In this document: piece after piece, positions 35,280 to 46,688 of the stretch
Layout of the letters: every line of letters begins with the position of its first letter
How positions within the stretch are numbered: position 1 is the stretch's first letter
Assembly (NCBI GenBank): GCA_947165135.1
Contig: CAMUZE010000003.1
Coordinates: forward strand, 26,370-90,369
DNA from: an uncultured Clostridia bacterium
GTDB taxonomy: Bacteria; Bacillota_I; Bacilli_A; RF39; UBA660
DNA length: 64,000 bases
Direction: 5' to 3'
Notes under the pieces: generated by a model
Told to the model about the DNA's origin: nothing
The model's database searches: none
What the model saw: only the letters and a program-made list of their open reading frames with translations
Program-made: the position numbers and the translations under genes

Positions 35280-35840
35280 TTATTTATTAGTCTTTTTTAA
35301 AGAATTTTGTTTATTAATTATTTTTTCTCTAATAACTTCAGGGTTGGAAAATATTTTTCTAAACTCGTCAACTATTTCATCTTTATCACTTATTTTTTCA
35401 GTTTCAAATATAGCATCTGGAAGAAAGTATAACTCTCTAAAATTTGTAAATAACAAATTATTATTATTCTTACCAAATTTCTTTTCATAAATATATTTCA
35501 TATTTTCTAATGCTTCAGCATCATAAAAATAATAACAGATTTTATTCATACCAAATATACAACGTGCATAATATACACCATCTGGAGTCAAAAGTCTAGC
35601 TTCAACAATTTCTCCATAATATCTAAAAGAAAAACCTTCATCATTATATTTGATTTCATCTCCATCAATCAACACTTTACCATTTGGATTAGTTAAAACA
35701 ATATGTGGAATGTTGCCATTTTTATAAGATATACTTATATCTTTTGGCTTACAATAATCCCCAAACATTTTTACTGCAAAATCAGCAGCATTATCACCAA
35801 CATGACTATCAACTAAACAAGTTTTTAAATCAAATTTCAT
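35280..35840 (-). CDS. Hypothetical protein, 186 aa
   Basis: Not recognised. Soluble, with a beta-rich middle (GKVLIDGDEIKYNDEGFSF) and a charged helical C-terminus rich in Lys/Asn. The start has a GGATG-type ribosome site. It is 39 bases upstream of the DHH phosphoesterase gene in the same direction. Confidence 0.72.
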   Translation of the reverse strand: MKFDLKTCLVDSHVGDNAADFAVKMFGDYCKPKDISISYKNGNIPHIVLTNPNGKVLIDGDEIKYNDEGFSFRYYGEIVEARLLTPDGVYYARCIFGMNKICYYFYDAEALENMKYIYEKKFGKNNNNLLFTNFRELYFLPDAIFETEKISDKDEIVDEFRKIFSNPEVIREKIINKQNSLKKTNK

Positions 35841-35932
35841 TCTATCACATCCTTAACTCTATATATTAAATGTATTTCTATTCTTTGTCAATAAAAAGAA
35901 TAATTTATAATTAAAATATCATATAATTTATT

Positions 35933-37234
35933 ATGTTAAAACAAATAAAAGATAACTTATTTATTAAATCTACACTAATATTATTATTTGGTGGAGTTTT
36001 AGGAAAATTAGTTGGTTTTATATTAAGAATTATAATTACAAGATATCTAGGTACAGAAGGAATGGGACTTTTAAGTTTACTATCCCCTACTGTTTCTCTT
36101 CTAACAGTAATTGCTACTTTTTCATATCCAACTTCAATTTCAAAAGTAATATCTGAAAGAAGTACAACTCCAAAATCAATAATCATTTCTTTAATACCAT
36201 TATCATTACTTATGAGTCTACTTATTATTTTAATTGTTATTCTTTTTGCACCTATTTTATCTACATATTTACTTAAAAATTCAACTTTATATTTTCCCTT
36301 AATATGTATTTCAATAACAGTTCCATTTATAAGTGTATCTTCAATTATAAAAGGATATTTTTGGGGAAGACAAAATATGTTTCCATATATGATGTCAAAT
36401 TTTATTGAACAAATAGCTAGGCTTATATTAATAACATTATTTATAAATAAATTTTTACAAATGGGTATAATCCAAACAATATGTTTTATTATTTTAGTAA
36501 ATGCAGTTGGAGAAGTAATATCTCAACTTGTAATGATATATTATTTTCCAAAAAATAGTATAAAATTTGATAATTTAAATATTAATAAAAATGACATAAG
36601 AAAAGTAATGGATATAAGCGTTCCAGCAACATCAAGTAAAATAATTGGATCAATTTCATATTTTTTAGAACCAATAATACTTACAAATATTTTATTATAT
36701 GTTGGATATACAAAAGAATATATAGTTTATGAATATGGAATAATTAATGCATATGCTTTATCACTACTTTTAATGCCTCAGTTTTTTACTCAAAACATGG
36801 CTTCATCTTTAGTCCCAGAATTATCTAAGTATTATAGTCAAAATAATAAAGATATGTGTAAAAAAAGAATAAAACAAATAGTTTTATTCTCTTCAGTTAT
36901 TGGAGGAATTTCAACTTTAATAATAACAATATTTCCAAATTTCTTTTTAAATATTTTATATCATACTAATGAGGGAATAGATTATATAAGATTATTAAGT
37001 CCATTTGCCATACTTTTTTATATAGAGTATCCTTTAATAAATGCTCTTCAAGCACTAGGAAAAAGCAAGTCAGCCATGAAATGTACAATTATTACTTCAA
37101 TAGTAAGATTAATATCTATAGTGGTATTTTCTTTATTAAAATTTGGAATGTATAGTTTAGTTATATCAATTATAATTAATTTAGTATTATCAACATATAT
37201 GTATTATAGAGAAATTAAAAAAACATTATCTTAA
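35933..37234 (+). CDS. spoVB: MOP-superfamily lipid flippase, SpoVB-like
   Basis: 433 aa with 12 or so membrane segments. It opens STLILLFGGVLGKLVGFILR, ITRYLGTEGMGLLSLL, the pattern of the SpoVB/MurJ-like polysaccharide and lipid II flippase family. In spore-formers SpoVB acts in cortex synthesis, but many non-spore-formers keep such proteins for wall precursors. The block spoVB-like / DUF421 / yrzE-like / tgt / queA matches the B. subtilis order. No strong ribosome site is seen. Confidence 0.85.
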   Translation: MLKQIKDNLFIKSTLILLFGGVLGKLVGFILRIIITRYLGTEGMGLLSLLSPTVSLLTVIATFSYPTSISKVISERSTTPKSIIISLIPLSLLMSLLIILIVILFAPILSTYLLKNSTLYFPLICISITVPFISVSSIIKGYFWGRQNMFPYMMSNFIEQIARLILITLFINKFLQMGIIQTICFIILVNAVGEVISQLVMIYYFPKNSIKFDNLNINKNDIRKVMDISVPATSSKIIGSISYFLEPIILTNILLYVGYTKEYIVYEYGIINAYALSLLLMPQFFTQNMASSLVPELSKYYSQNNKDMCKKRIKQIVLFSSVIGGISTLIITIFPNFFLNILYHTNEGIDYIRLLSPFAILFYIEYPLINALQALGKSKSAMKCTIITSIVRLISIVVFSLLKFGMYSLVISIIINLVLSTYMYYREIKKTLS

Positions 37235-37876
37235 TATTTCATTTCTTTTAATTACATATATCTTACTATTTTTATAAAACGCATAAAAAACTTCATTGAT
37301 ATCTAATTTATTTTTATCCAAATAATCATTTAACCATTTTTCATCTTTTTCTATATATTCCAATGTATCTTTTTGAATAACACCATCTAATATTAAAGGA
37401 AAAGGATTAGTTGTTCTAGAAACAATAAAATCATACTTAAATATATTTAATTTACCACTATTTTCTAATATAGCATATTCTACATCTTTTAAATTTTTAA
37501 TACCATTATTTCTAAGTTCTAATAATAAATCATCTAAATTATATCTTTGTTTTAACATTTCTTTATAATTAATAATTCCTTTATTTATTATTAAAGATGG
37601 TTTACCATCCATTAAATTTCTAAATTTATTAAACTTTAATGATAAAAATCCTACAGATAATTCAAAAAATAAAAGTATTATTATAGGAATAACTGTAAGT
37701 AACATAGAATCTTTATAATTTTCAATACTTATTGCTACTAATTCCGCAATTAAAAGACTAACTACTAAATCTTGTATAGATAATTGACCTACTTCTCTTT
37801 TACCCATAATTCTAAATATTATTAGTACAAATATATAAAAGAAAACTGTTCTTAAAATAACTAATATTAAATCCAT
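37226..37876 (-). CDS. DUF421 membrane protein (YetF/YrbG-like)
   Basis: 216 aa with three N-terminal membrane segments (RIMGKREVGQLSIQDLVVSLL is the family hallmark) and a cytoplasmic C-terminal domain (PSLIINKGIINYKEMLKQRYN). The function is unknown in general; paralogues are linked to spore or cell-surface processes. Its place beside SpoVB- and YrzE-like genes matches B. subtilis yrbG. It overlaps the spoVB-like gene end by 9 bases in convergent orientation. Confidence 0.88.
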   Translation of the reverse strand: MDLILVILRTVFFYIFVLIIFRIMGKREVGQLSIQDLVVSLLIAELVAISIENYKDSMLLTVIPIIILLFFELSVGFLSLKFNKFRNLMDGKPSLIINKGIINYKEMLKQRYNLDDLLLELRNNGIKNLKDVEYAILENSGKLNIFKYDFIVSRTTNPFPLILDGVIQKDTLEYIEKDEKWLNDYLDKNKLDINEVFYAFYKNSKIYVIKRNEILR

Positions 37877-37949
37877 TATATCACCTAATATTATTATGTA
37901 ATATTCATATTATTTTTAAACATAAATATAATTAATTAGGTGAATATAT

Positions 37950-38306
37950 ATGAATAAAATAATTAATTATATTAAAAGTATATCTTTATTTCTATTAATT
38001 TTTATTATTTATTTATTAATAATATCTTTAATTTCATATTTTGAATTATTATCATTTAAAACTATAGGAATAATTAATTATATAATGATTTTATTATTAT
38101 TTTTTATACTTGGTTTTAAAACATCACATTTAGAGCAAAATAAAGGCTATTTAAATGGATTTATAGTTTCATTAGTATTAATTATCATATTTACAATAAT
38201 AACTCTTATAATTGATAAAATTGACTTTTCAAAATTAGTATATTTTCTTACTTTAATAGCATCTTCAGTTACAGGTGGAATAATTGGAGTAAACAAAAAA
38301 CACTAA
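37950..38306 (+). CDS. Small membrane protein, YrzE/TIGR04086-like
   Basis: 118 aa with four hydrophobic segments and the pattern LGFKTSHLEQNKGYLNGFIVS and VTGGIIGVN, as in the TIGR04086 family of Bacillota. Function unknown. It lies between the DUF421 gene and tgt, as yrzE does near spoVB/yrbG in B. subtilis. Good TTAGGTGA ribosome site. Confidence 0.72.
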   Translation: MNKIINYIKSISLFLLIFIIYLLIISLISYFELLSFKTIGIINYIMILLLFFILGFKTSHLEQNKGYLNGFIVSLVLIIIFTIITLIIDKIDFSKLVYFLTLIASSVTGGIIGVNKKH

Positions 38307-38316
38307 ATTGTGTTTT

Positions 38317-38317
<1 letters not shown>
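38294..38317. terminator. Bidirectional terminator
   Basis: AAAAAACAC-TAAATT-GTGTTTTTT between the YrzE-like gene and the end of tgt. Confidence 0.8.
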
Positions 38318-40478
<2,161 letters not shown>

Positions 40479-40537
40479 AATATCCACTAGGAAAACAGCC
40501 TAGCGATTCACCTCTTTTTTCGATTAGATTATAACAT

Positions 40538-40563
40538 AAAAAAAGAGTTTTTAAAACTCTTTT
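40538..40563 (-). terminator. Terminator of the Cys-rich pilin gene
   Basis: AAAAGAGTTTT/AAAACTCTTTT arms followed by TTTA on the minus strand. A TATAAT box for queA follows directly. Confidence 0.8.
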
Positions 40564-41269
40564 AATATAACTCATGAGATGGAGGCGTAATTGGAGTGAT
40601 TGGTTTAATTGATCCACAGAAAGTACACATAGTTGCGCCTTCGTCACTACAAAAATTAACACCACATGGTGTACATGCTTGATTACCAGATACTGTTTTA
40701 TACGTATTAGCAGGACATGGCATACATTTACTAGTTCCACTATCTTCAACTAAATATTTACCTGGTTCACATCCTAAATCAGTTTCACTACCAGATTCAT
40801 ATCTTTCGTATGCTTCTTCTTCAACTTCTAAGATATTAATTATATCCACATCTTCAAGTTCTGAAATTCTGTCTAAATAATCAAGTTCATTTATATCTAA
40901 TTTACTTCCAAATAAACTAACAAATGCTGTTTGGAAAGTACCATCAGTAACATAAAAATTTAATACCTCACCTGAAGTATTAAATTCAATAAAGTAATCT
41001 ATATTCTCTCTTCCACTTAATGAAAGTTGAGTACTTTGACATCCATCACATCTAGCATAAAATATTTCTGCATCACCATTTGTCATTGAATCTAATAGCC
41101 ATTGTTGTAAAGCTGTCTTATAAATATTTTTTGCTTCATTAATAAAACTTGCTTCTTTAGCATCATTATATGTTTTAATAATATTTGGTAGTGCAATAAT
41201 TACTAATATTGCTAGTATTGCTATTACGGCTAATAATTCTACTAGTGTAAATCCCTTTTTATTTTTCAT
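40562..41269 (-). CDS. Type IV pilin-signal protein with Cys-rich C-terminal domain, 235 aa
   Basis: Prepilin signal MKNKKG|FTLVELLAVIAILAI plus the hydrophobic helix and pseudopilin N-domain. The last ~75 residues form a Cys-rich repeat resembling GCC2/GCC3 or TNFR-like modules (CEPGKYLVED, CMPCPANTYKT, ACTPCGVNFC, CTFCG). It then ends in a short Ser/Pro tail. The pilin part would be processed by prepilin peptidase; the Cys-rich part may bind a ligand. It shares almost identical first 25 residues with the LRR pilin at 24790-26394. Confidence 0.85.
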   Translation of the reverse strand: MKNKKGFTLVELLAVIAILAILVIIALPNIIKTYNDAKEASFINEAKNIYKTALQQWLLDSMTNGDAEIFYARCDGCQSTQLSLSGRENIDYFIEFNTSGEVLNFYVTDGTFQTAFVSLFGSKLDINELDYLDRISELEDVDIINILEVEEEAYERYESGSETDLGCEPGKYLVEDSGTSKCMPCPANTYKTVSGNQACTPCGVNFCSDEGATMCTFCGSIKPITPITPPSHELY

Positions 41270-41322
41270 ATGCTCACCTACTATATTAACATTATATAAT
41301 TATTTATAAAAAAAAGCAATTA

Positions 41323-42108
41323 TTATTGTTTTTTAAATTTTTCATGATTTTTTCTTCTTCTAAGAATGGGCTTTTTATTATCTTGACTTTTAGTAGCATC
41401 TTCTTTTTCACGTCTTAAATATGATATTTTTTCTTTAGTATTCATTTCATTGTATGGTATCGATTTATTATTATTTTGTGTTTGATTTAGTTCCTCAGAT
41501 GCTTTTCTTAAATATTCTAGTTTCTCACTATCACTCATATTATTAAAATTAGGATCGATATTATAACCACTATAAAATAGATGTTCATATAATTTTAATG
41601 TTTCTCCAACCATTTTACTTAAATAACTATATTTTTCACTATTGCACATTTTATCAAAATCAGGGTCTACTTCATATCCATGATCTTTTGCAAATTCATA
41701 CATTTCTAAAATATCAACTGCTTGTTTTAATTGCTCTTTTTCATTTTCGTTAGCGCCTATTACTTCACCAAAAGTAAGTATCATATCTCTAATTTCATCA
41801 GTTTCATTCTGTTTTTTTCTACTATATATTTGATCTTTTAGTAACATTTTCATTTTATTATCAGCATAAGACCTTTTAAAATTAATTACTCTGATTATTC
41901 CTTTTAAACCTTTTAATATATTTATTACTGGAAATAAACATACAAATAGATTTTTTCCTATATCTTTTAAATCACAAAAAACACTATAGTTTTTATCATT
42001 ATAATTATATCCATCTTTATTTAATTTAATTTGAGTTAACGTTCTTTCAGTCATATATGGAACAAAGCCAAATATAACAGAGGCTAAATACATCATTTTC
42101 AAATCCAT
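41323..42108 (-). CDS. Hypothetical protein, 261 aa
   Basis: Not recognised. It starts MDLKMMYLASVIFGFVPYMTE (one hydrophobic helix) and has a second hydrophobic stretch near residue 50. The rest is charged helix with three repeated PDFxxMxxSEKxxYL-type units (about residues 155-235), ending in a basic tail. Possibly membrane-associated. It is 2 bases downstream of the 150-aa ORF, so co-transcribed. Confidence 0.7.
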   Translation of the reverse strand: MDLKMMYLASVIFGFVPYMTERTLTQIKLNKDGYNYNDKNYSVFCDLKDIGKNLFVCLFPVINILKGLKGIIRVINFKRSYADNKMKMLLKDQIYSRKKQNETDEIRDMILTFGEVIGANENEKEQLKQAVDILEMYEFAKDHGYEVDPDFDKMCNSEKYSYLSKMVGETLKLYEHLFYSGYNIDPNFNNMSDSEKLEYLRKASEELNQTQNNNKSIPYNEMNTKEKISYLRREKEDATKSQDNKKPILRRRKNHEKFKKQ

Positions 42109-42110
42109 AA

Positions 42111-42530
42111 TTATTCACCATTTTCACTATTTATAATATTATTCATTCTTTTTCTAGTAGCATTTAAACTTCTTACTGCTTCATCTGCATAATTTAAATG
42201 CATTGATATTAAAGGAACATATTTATTTAATATATTTAAAACAAATTCTCTATATAAATGATAATCTCTTTCTTTTTCTTCAGGTGTGATTGAAAAAATT
42301 AAATCTAGGTTTTCTTTATCACTATTTTTTAATTCTCCATAAAAAGTCTTATACCATTCAAATAGTTCTTCTAAGGTTGCCATATCATACATAACTTTTT
42401 TAAATAATTCTAGATTTGAAATAACTGAATTAATATAACTATTTAAATACTGCCAATGCATTATATAATCCGTATCTTCATATTCTTTTTGTGAATACAA
42501 ATCAATGTTTCTATTTCCCATTTTATCCAT
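42111..42530 (-). CDS. Hypothetical protein, 139 aa
   Basis: Not recognised. The ATG at 42530 has AAGGAG at proper spacing, better than the ORF-track start at 42563. Soluble, acidic, predicted helical (YNSYINSVISNLELFKK region). It forms an operon with the following 261-aa gene. Confidence 0.7.
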   Translation of the reverse strand: MDKMGNRNIDLYSQKEYEDTDYIMHWQYLNSYINSVISNLELFKKVMYDMATLEELFEWYKTFYGELKNSDKENLDLIFSITPEEKERDYHLYREFVLNILNKYVPLISMHLNYADEAVRSLNATRKRMNNIINSENGE

Positions 42531-42600
42531 ATGATACTCCTTAATTAAGAAGTATGATATCAAAATACAAACTTATTGTCAAATTAAAAAGTTAGAAAAA

Positions 42601-42894
42601 TTATAACTTATCAATTATATCTTCTAACTCTTCTTTTGGTGTAAATCCAACTAATTCTTTTTTTACTTCTCCATCTTTAATAAATTTCAATGCTGGTATG
42701 CTCATAACACCATATTCACGGGCTAATTCTTCATGACTATCAACATTTACTTTAATAATATCTATTTTATCATCTAATTCATCTAATACAGGTCCCATCA
42801 TCCTACAAGGACCACACCAATCAGCATAAAAATCAACCAAATGATTTCCTTTACTAATTAGCTCCTTAAAATTTTCTTTTTCTAAATATATCAT
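42601..42894 (-). CDS. trxA: Thioredoxin
   Basis: Reduces protein disulfides. Active site WCGPC in DFYADWCGPCRMMGP, cis-Pro in SIPALKFIKDG, 97 aa without a signal peptide, hence cytoplasmic. It overlaps the cvpA-like gene stop by one base and is presumably co-transcribed with it. Confidence 0.95.
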   Translation of the reverse strand: MIYLEKENFKELISKGNHLVDFYADWCGPCRMMGPVLDELDDKIDIIKVNVDSHEELAREYGVMSIPALKFIKDGEVKKELVGFTPKEELEDIIDKL

Positions 42895-43562
42895 TAATCC
42901 AATTTTCCTTTCTCTCTTAATAATTCTACATTTTCTTCGTTTATTATATCATATTTTATAAACAGTTTAATAGCTTCTTCGTTAAATAGTTTTTTATCTG
43001 TTTTATATGTTTCTTTTAGTTCATACACATCTGTTATTGCAGATCTTGTATTTTTAATTGTTTCACTCATAATAGGAGTTGAATCTAGTATTTTATTCCC
43101 TAGTTTTGAATTAGAAAGTCCACTAATGTTTAAAAATGGCTGACTAGTTACAAATAAGAAAACAAATACTAACAAATACGCTTCTATAAAGCCCACTATA
43201 GCACCACCTATTTTAGATATAATTCCAAGTATAATTGTTATTTTTAATAGTAATTCAATTAATCCGGTTATTTTTAATATAATTCTTAATATTAAATAAA
43301 CTACAGAAAATATAACTAAAAAAGCAATCATTTCATATAACAAAATATTTAATATCGGAATACCACTATAAACACCTTTAAATGAAAAAAAAGGTAAATT
43401 TTTATATAAGAATGTCGCTATAGGAGTTCTTAATTTAAACGATATAATTAATGCTAGTACTAGTCCTACAAGTAACACTACTTCTTTTATTAATCCTCTT
43501 TTTAAACCAGCCATTACTCCTATAATTAAACAAACTATAATAATTGCATCAACAATATTCAT
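42894..43562 (-). CDS. CvpA-family membrane protein
   Basis: Four membrane segments, starting NIVDAIIIVCLIIGVMAG and then KRGLIKEVVLLVG, as in CvpA. In Bacillota, CvpA proteins are widespread and of uncertain envelope function, despite the colicin V name. The ATG at 43562, preceded by GGAGGA, is a better start than 43574. It is adjacent to the 474-aa surface protein gene, 12 bases past its stop codon. Confidence 0.87.
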   Translation of the reverse strand: MNIVDAIIIVCLIIGVMAGLKRGLIKEVVLLVGLVLALIISFKLRTPIATFLYKNLPFFSFKGVYSGIPILNILLYEMIAFLVIFSVVYLILRIILKITGLIELLLKITIILGIISKIGGAIVGFIEAYLLVFVFLFVTSQPFLNISGLSNSKLGNKILDSTPIMSETIKNTRSAITDVYELKETYKTDKKLFNEEAIKLFIKYDIINEENVELLREKGKLD

Positions 43563-43573
43563 TAATTCCTCCA

Positions 43574-44998
43574 TTAGTAAACTACATAAGGTGAAATAGT
43601 ACTTCCACTGCCAGATTTTACTCTAACATTATTTTTTAATGTTATTACGGGTCTTACACCATGTTTTTCACTTACATTATGTTGAGATAGTTTTCCATCT
43701 TTTATAGTAAAATTATATGCATTGACTCCATTAAAATATGCGGGACTCATAGTCCAATAACTATCTTCTGAATTTAAATAATTATCTGATATTCTCTCAT
43801 CGTTAATACCAGCATATATTGCTTCATCAGATGTTAAAAGTCCTAAAGGATTAGATAATATATCGACATATAATTTATCATTACTTAGATCACATTTATA
43901 AGTATTAATATTATTGATATATCTATACATAGAATCATATCCAGTATTATCATTCTTATATCCATTAGTACCATAAATTACTTTTCCATAAGTAAATTTT
44001 GATGTTTTTCTATTATTACAATATGTTGAATTAGCAATAATAGATGAATATTTATTTAAGTTATTAGAATAATATGTATCTAAATACATTTTAATTTTAC
44101 TAGAATTAATATTTTGATGTTCTTTTTCATATGTTCCGCTATTAGCAGTACCATACATAAATCCCACATATGCATTATAATTAGATTTAGAATTATATTC
44201 ACTTTCACCAATTATGTTGTAAGTTCCATCGCATTCCCCATTATTAATTTCCCCATTATATATAACTCTTATACCATCATCTTCCGTAGTTCTAATAATT
44301 TTATAACATGTTTTATCAATTAATACATTATTATTTAAACTATTACTTCCTCTAAAGAAATAAACAGTTTTTCCTTCATTAGTATTATTGGTATAATATA
44401 AACCTTCTGTATATTGATTTTCTTCTATATTTTTTAAACTTTTAATACTATTATTATGTAATATTTTATATCCAAGTGTACCCTCTTCGAATGTAGAATA
44501 TTCATCATTAACTTTTACATTTATATTTGTAGAAAAAGTAGTATTATCTTTTGTATTTTCATTAACAATAATATTTAAATTATATTGATGTTCCTCTTTT
44601 GCATTTAATTTAATATTTGATGCTATAACATCACTAGATAGTGGCATATATGAATTACTTATATATGCACCAGTTTTATTTCCAATTAATGAATAAAATA
44701 TATCTTTATTATCCTTATAATTATTAACTAAATTAGTAAATTCAATATTGTAGTATAATATTTTATCTGTAGTATTTTTAACAACAAAATTTTTATTAAT
44801 TTTATCGCCTTTTTGTGCATTAACTAAAGCAATACTACTATTATCATTAAAAATAACGCTAACTCTATTTTCTTTATCATTATTACTAATCTTATTTCCA
44901 TAATTAAAATATGCATAGGTAGATACAATCATAAATAAAACAACAAAAAAAATTAAAATAAATAATATAATAGTTTTAGCACTTAATTTACTACTCAT
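43574..44998 (-). CDS. Membrane-anchored surface protein, 474 aa
   Basis: N-terminal membrane helix (about residues 10-29). A region to about residue 170 is beta-rich and contains VVKNTTDKILYYNIEF, reminiscent of TasA-like or Ig-like modules. The C-terminal ~280 residues follow a pattern (TVYFFRGSN, WTMSPAYF, GVRPVITL) that I have seen in DUF6273-like or FISUMP-like domains of gut-bacterial pilin fusions. This is a resemblance, not a firm match. Exported, extracellular by topology. Confidence 0.7.
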   Translation of the reverse strand: MSSKLSAKTIILFILIFFVVLFMIVSTYAYFNYGNKISNNDKENRVSVIFNDNSSIALVNAQKGDKINKNFVVKNTTDKILYYNIEFTNLVNNYKDNKDIFYSLIGNKTGAYISNSYMPLSSDVIASNIKLNAKEEHQYNLNIIVNENTKDNTTFSTNINVKVNDEYSTFEEGTLGYKILHNNSIKSLKNIEENQYTEGLYYTNNTNEGKTVYFFRGSNSLNNNVLIDKTCYKIIRTTEDDGIRVIYNGEINNGECDGTYNIIGESEYNSKSNYNAYVGFMYGTANSGTYEKEHQNINSSKIKMYLDTYYSNNLNKYSSIIANSTYCNNRKTSKFTYGKVIYGTNGYKNDNTGYDSMYRYINNINTYKCDLSNDKLYVDILSNPLGLLTSDEAIYAGINDERISDNYLNSEDSYWTMSPAYFNGVNAYNFTIKDGKLSQHNVSEKHGVRPVITLKNNVRVKSGSGSTISPYVVY

Positions 44999-45100
44999 TT
45001 TATCACCTATTCTAAAAATATTATATAATTATTATACCAATTTTTCAATAAAATTTGAAATAATAAGGATTATTTGATAAAATATTCCTCGGAGGGGCAT

Positions 45101-45652
45101 ATGATAAAAGAATGTGATATTTTAACTGAGAAAGATAATAAAATATTAAGAAAAACTAGTAAAGAAGTTAAATTTCCAATGTCAGAAGATGATATATATT
45201 TAATAAATAATATGATTATGTATTTAAGACTTAGTCAGGATGAAGAATATGCTAAAAAAAATAATATAAGAGCTGGTATGGGTCTTGCTGCAATACAGTT
45301 AGGAATAGAAAAAAGATTCTTTGTAATATCATATAAAAAAGAAGATGGAACATTTGAAGAATATAAAGTAGTAAACCCAAAAATAATTTCTCATTCAGAA
45401 GAAGAAATATATGTAGAAGAAGGAGAAGGATGCTTAAGTGTTACTAGATATGTTGAAGGTATTGTTCCAAGATATGCAAGAATTACTGTAGAATATTATG
45501 ATGAATTTGGAAACAAACAAAATAAAAGAGTTAGAGAAGAAATTGCTGTAGCATTTCAACACGAAATAGATCACTTGAATGGCATATTATTTACAGATAA
45601 AATTGATAAGAAAAATCCATATAAAAACCAAGAAAATATGAGAGCTATATAA
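45101..45652 (+). CDS. def: Peptide deformylase
   Basis: Removes the formyl group from nascent N-terminal Met using Fe2+/Zn2+. The three motifs are GMGLAAIQLG, EGCLSV (metal Cys) and FQHEIDHLNG (HExxH-type). At 183 aa it has the insert of type 2, the Gram-positive kind. The ATG at 45101 follows GGAGGGGCAT and is preferred over the ORF-track start at 45074. Confidence 0.95.
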   Translation: MIKECDILTEKDNKILRKTSKEVKFPMSEDDIYLINNMIMYLRLSQDEEYAKKNNIRAGMGLAAIQLGIEKRFFVISYKKEDGTFEEYKVVNPKIISHSEEEIYVEEGEGCLSVTRYVEGIVPRYARITVEYYDEFGNKQNKRVREEIAVAFQHEIDHLNGILFTDKIDKKNPYKNQENMRAI

Positions 45653-45680
45653 GTAAGCATTATTTGTTTACTTTTATTTT
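45650..45680 (+). terminator. def terminator
   Basis: AAGTAA/TTACTT arms then TTTATTTT, immediately past the stop. Confidence 0.6.
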
Positions 45681-45746
45681 AATAAAAAGATTTACATAAT
45701 TAGATAAAAATTGTAAAATAGATATGTAAATAATATAGGAGAAAAC

Positions 45747-46679
45747 ATGGAAAAAGGGAATAAAATTAGATTTATAGTTTGGGGTTTTATATGGATTATT
45801 ATATTAGTTGCTTCATCATGTGGAATTTATTCGTACTATAATGGCTATGGCAAAAGTGGAAAACTAAGAAAAGAATTAATGCCTATAATTACAGAATTTA
45901 ATAATTTAATAGCACTAGAGCAATATAAAAAAGCTGGTGTTAAAGTTGAGGCGTCACTAATCAATAATGGAATTAAAGTAATATTTAATACAAGCATGTC
46001 AAATTTAACATTTACATTTGATTATGAAATAGTTGAAGATGAAAAGGTATTACATACAAAATATAATAAAGTTGATGAATCGACTGGAGTACTTGTAGTA
46101 ACTTCTATGTTTGATGCTGTTTCACTAATTAATAATCATTACGAAGGAGATTTGTTTGAAAGATTTGGCTATGGTGATTTATATAATACATCTATTAAGC
46201 AAGGAGGAAAAATAATAGTAGATTCAAACACAACTCATGCTTATATTAATATAAACACTACTTTACTTGATACAATAACAGACGAAGTATTAGATACATT
46301 ATATATTAAGGAAGAAGATATTACATCAATCAATGAAAACTTAAAAGATGATGGGGTATTTACTTTTACAAAATCAGAAACAAAATTATTTGTTGAAACA
46401 ACAGGGAATAAATATATACTTTACTTAAGAAATGGAAAATACGATAATAATTTGTATAAATCAATTAAATCGATAATCAATTCATTAGAAGTTGATAATA
46501 ATATTAAAGAAGAGTTTGAGCATAGTTATCCAATGATAAATAATTCAACAGAATTTGGACATTATATTATTACAATAGATGCTGATGTTAGTACAATGTC
46601 ATTCTTTGATAAAAAAGATAATGTAGTTAAAATTGAAATAATAAAAGAAAAATCAGGAGAAATATCTGAAATATCCTGA
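45747..46679 (+). CDS. Membrane-anchored hypothetical protein, 310 aa
   Basis: N-terminal membrane helix (about residues 10-28), then an extracellular, beta-rich acidic region with no recognised motif. Ends in TGA, a clear demonstration that TGA is a stop codon here. AGGAGAA ribosome site. Its terminator is shared with smc. Confidence 0.75.
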   Translation: MEKGNKIRFIVWGFIWIIILVASSCGIYSYYNGYGKSGKLRKELMPIITEFNNLIALEQYKKAGVKVEASLINNGIKVIFNTSMSNLTFTFDYEIVEDEKVLHTKYNKVDESTGVLVVTSMFDAVSLINNHYEGDLFERFGYGDLYNTSIKQGGKIIVDSNTTHAYININTTLLDTITDEVLDTLYIKEEDITSINENLKDDGVFTFTKSETKLFVETTGNKYILYLRNGKYDNNLYKSIKSIINSLEVDNNIKEEFEHSYPMINNSTEFGHYIITIDADVSTMSFFDKKDNVVKIEIIKEKSGEISEIS

Positions 46680-46688
46680 TTTTTTTAA
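46648..46688. terminator. Bidirectional terminator
   Basis: AAAATCAGGA ... TCCTGATTTTTT, overlapping the stop codons of the hypothetical gene and smc. Confidence 0.75.

Noticed and set aside
40489-40520. preQ1 riboswitch in front of queA
   Set aside because: Only a small CTAGG/CCTAG hairpin is present; the C-rich loop and A-rich tail of preQ1-I are absent, and the queA start is too close.
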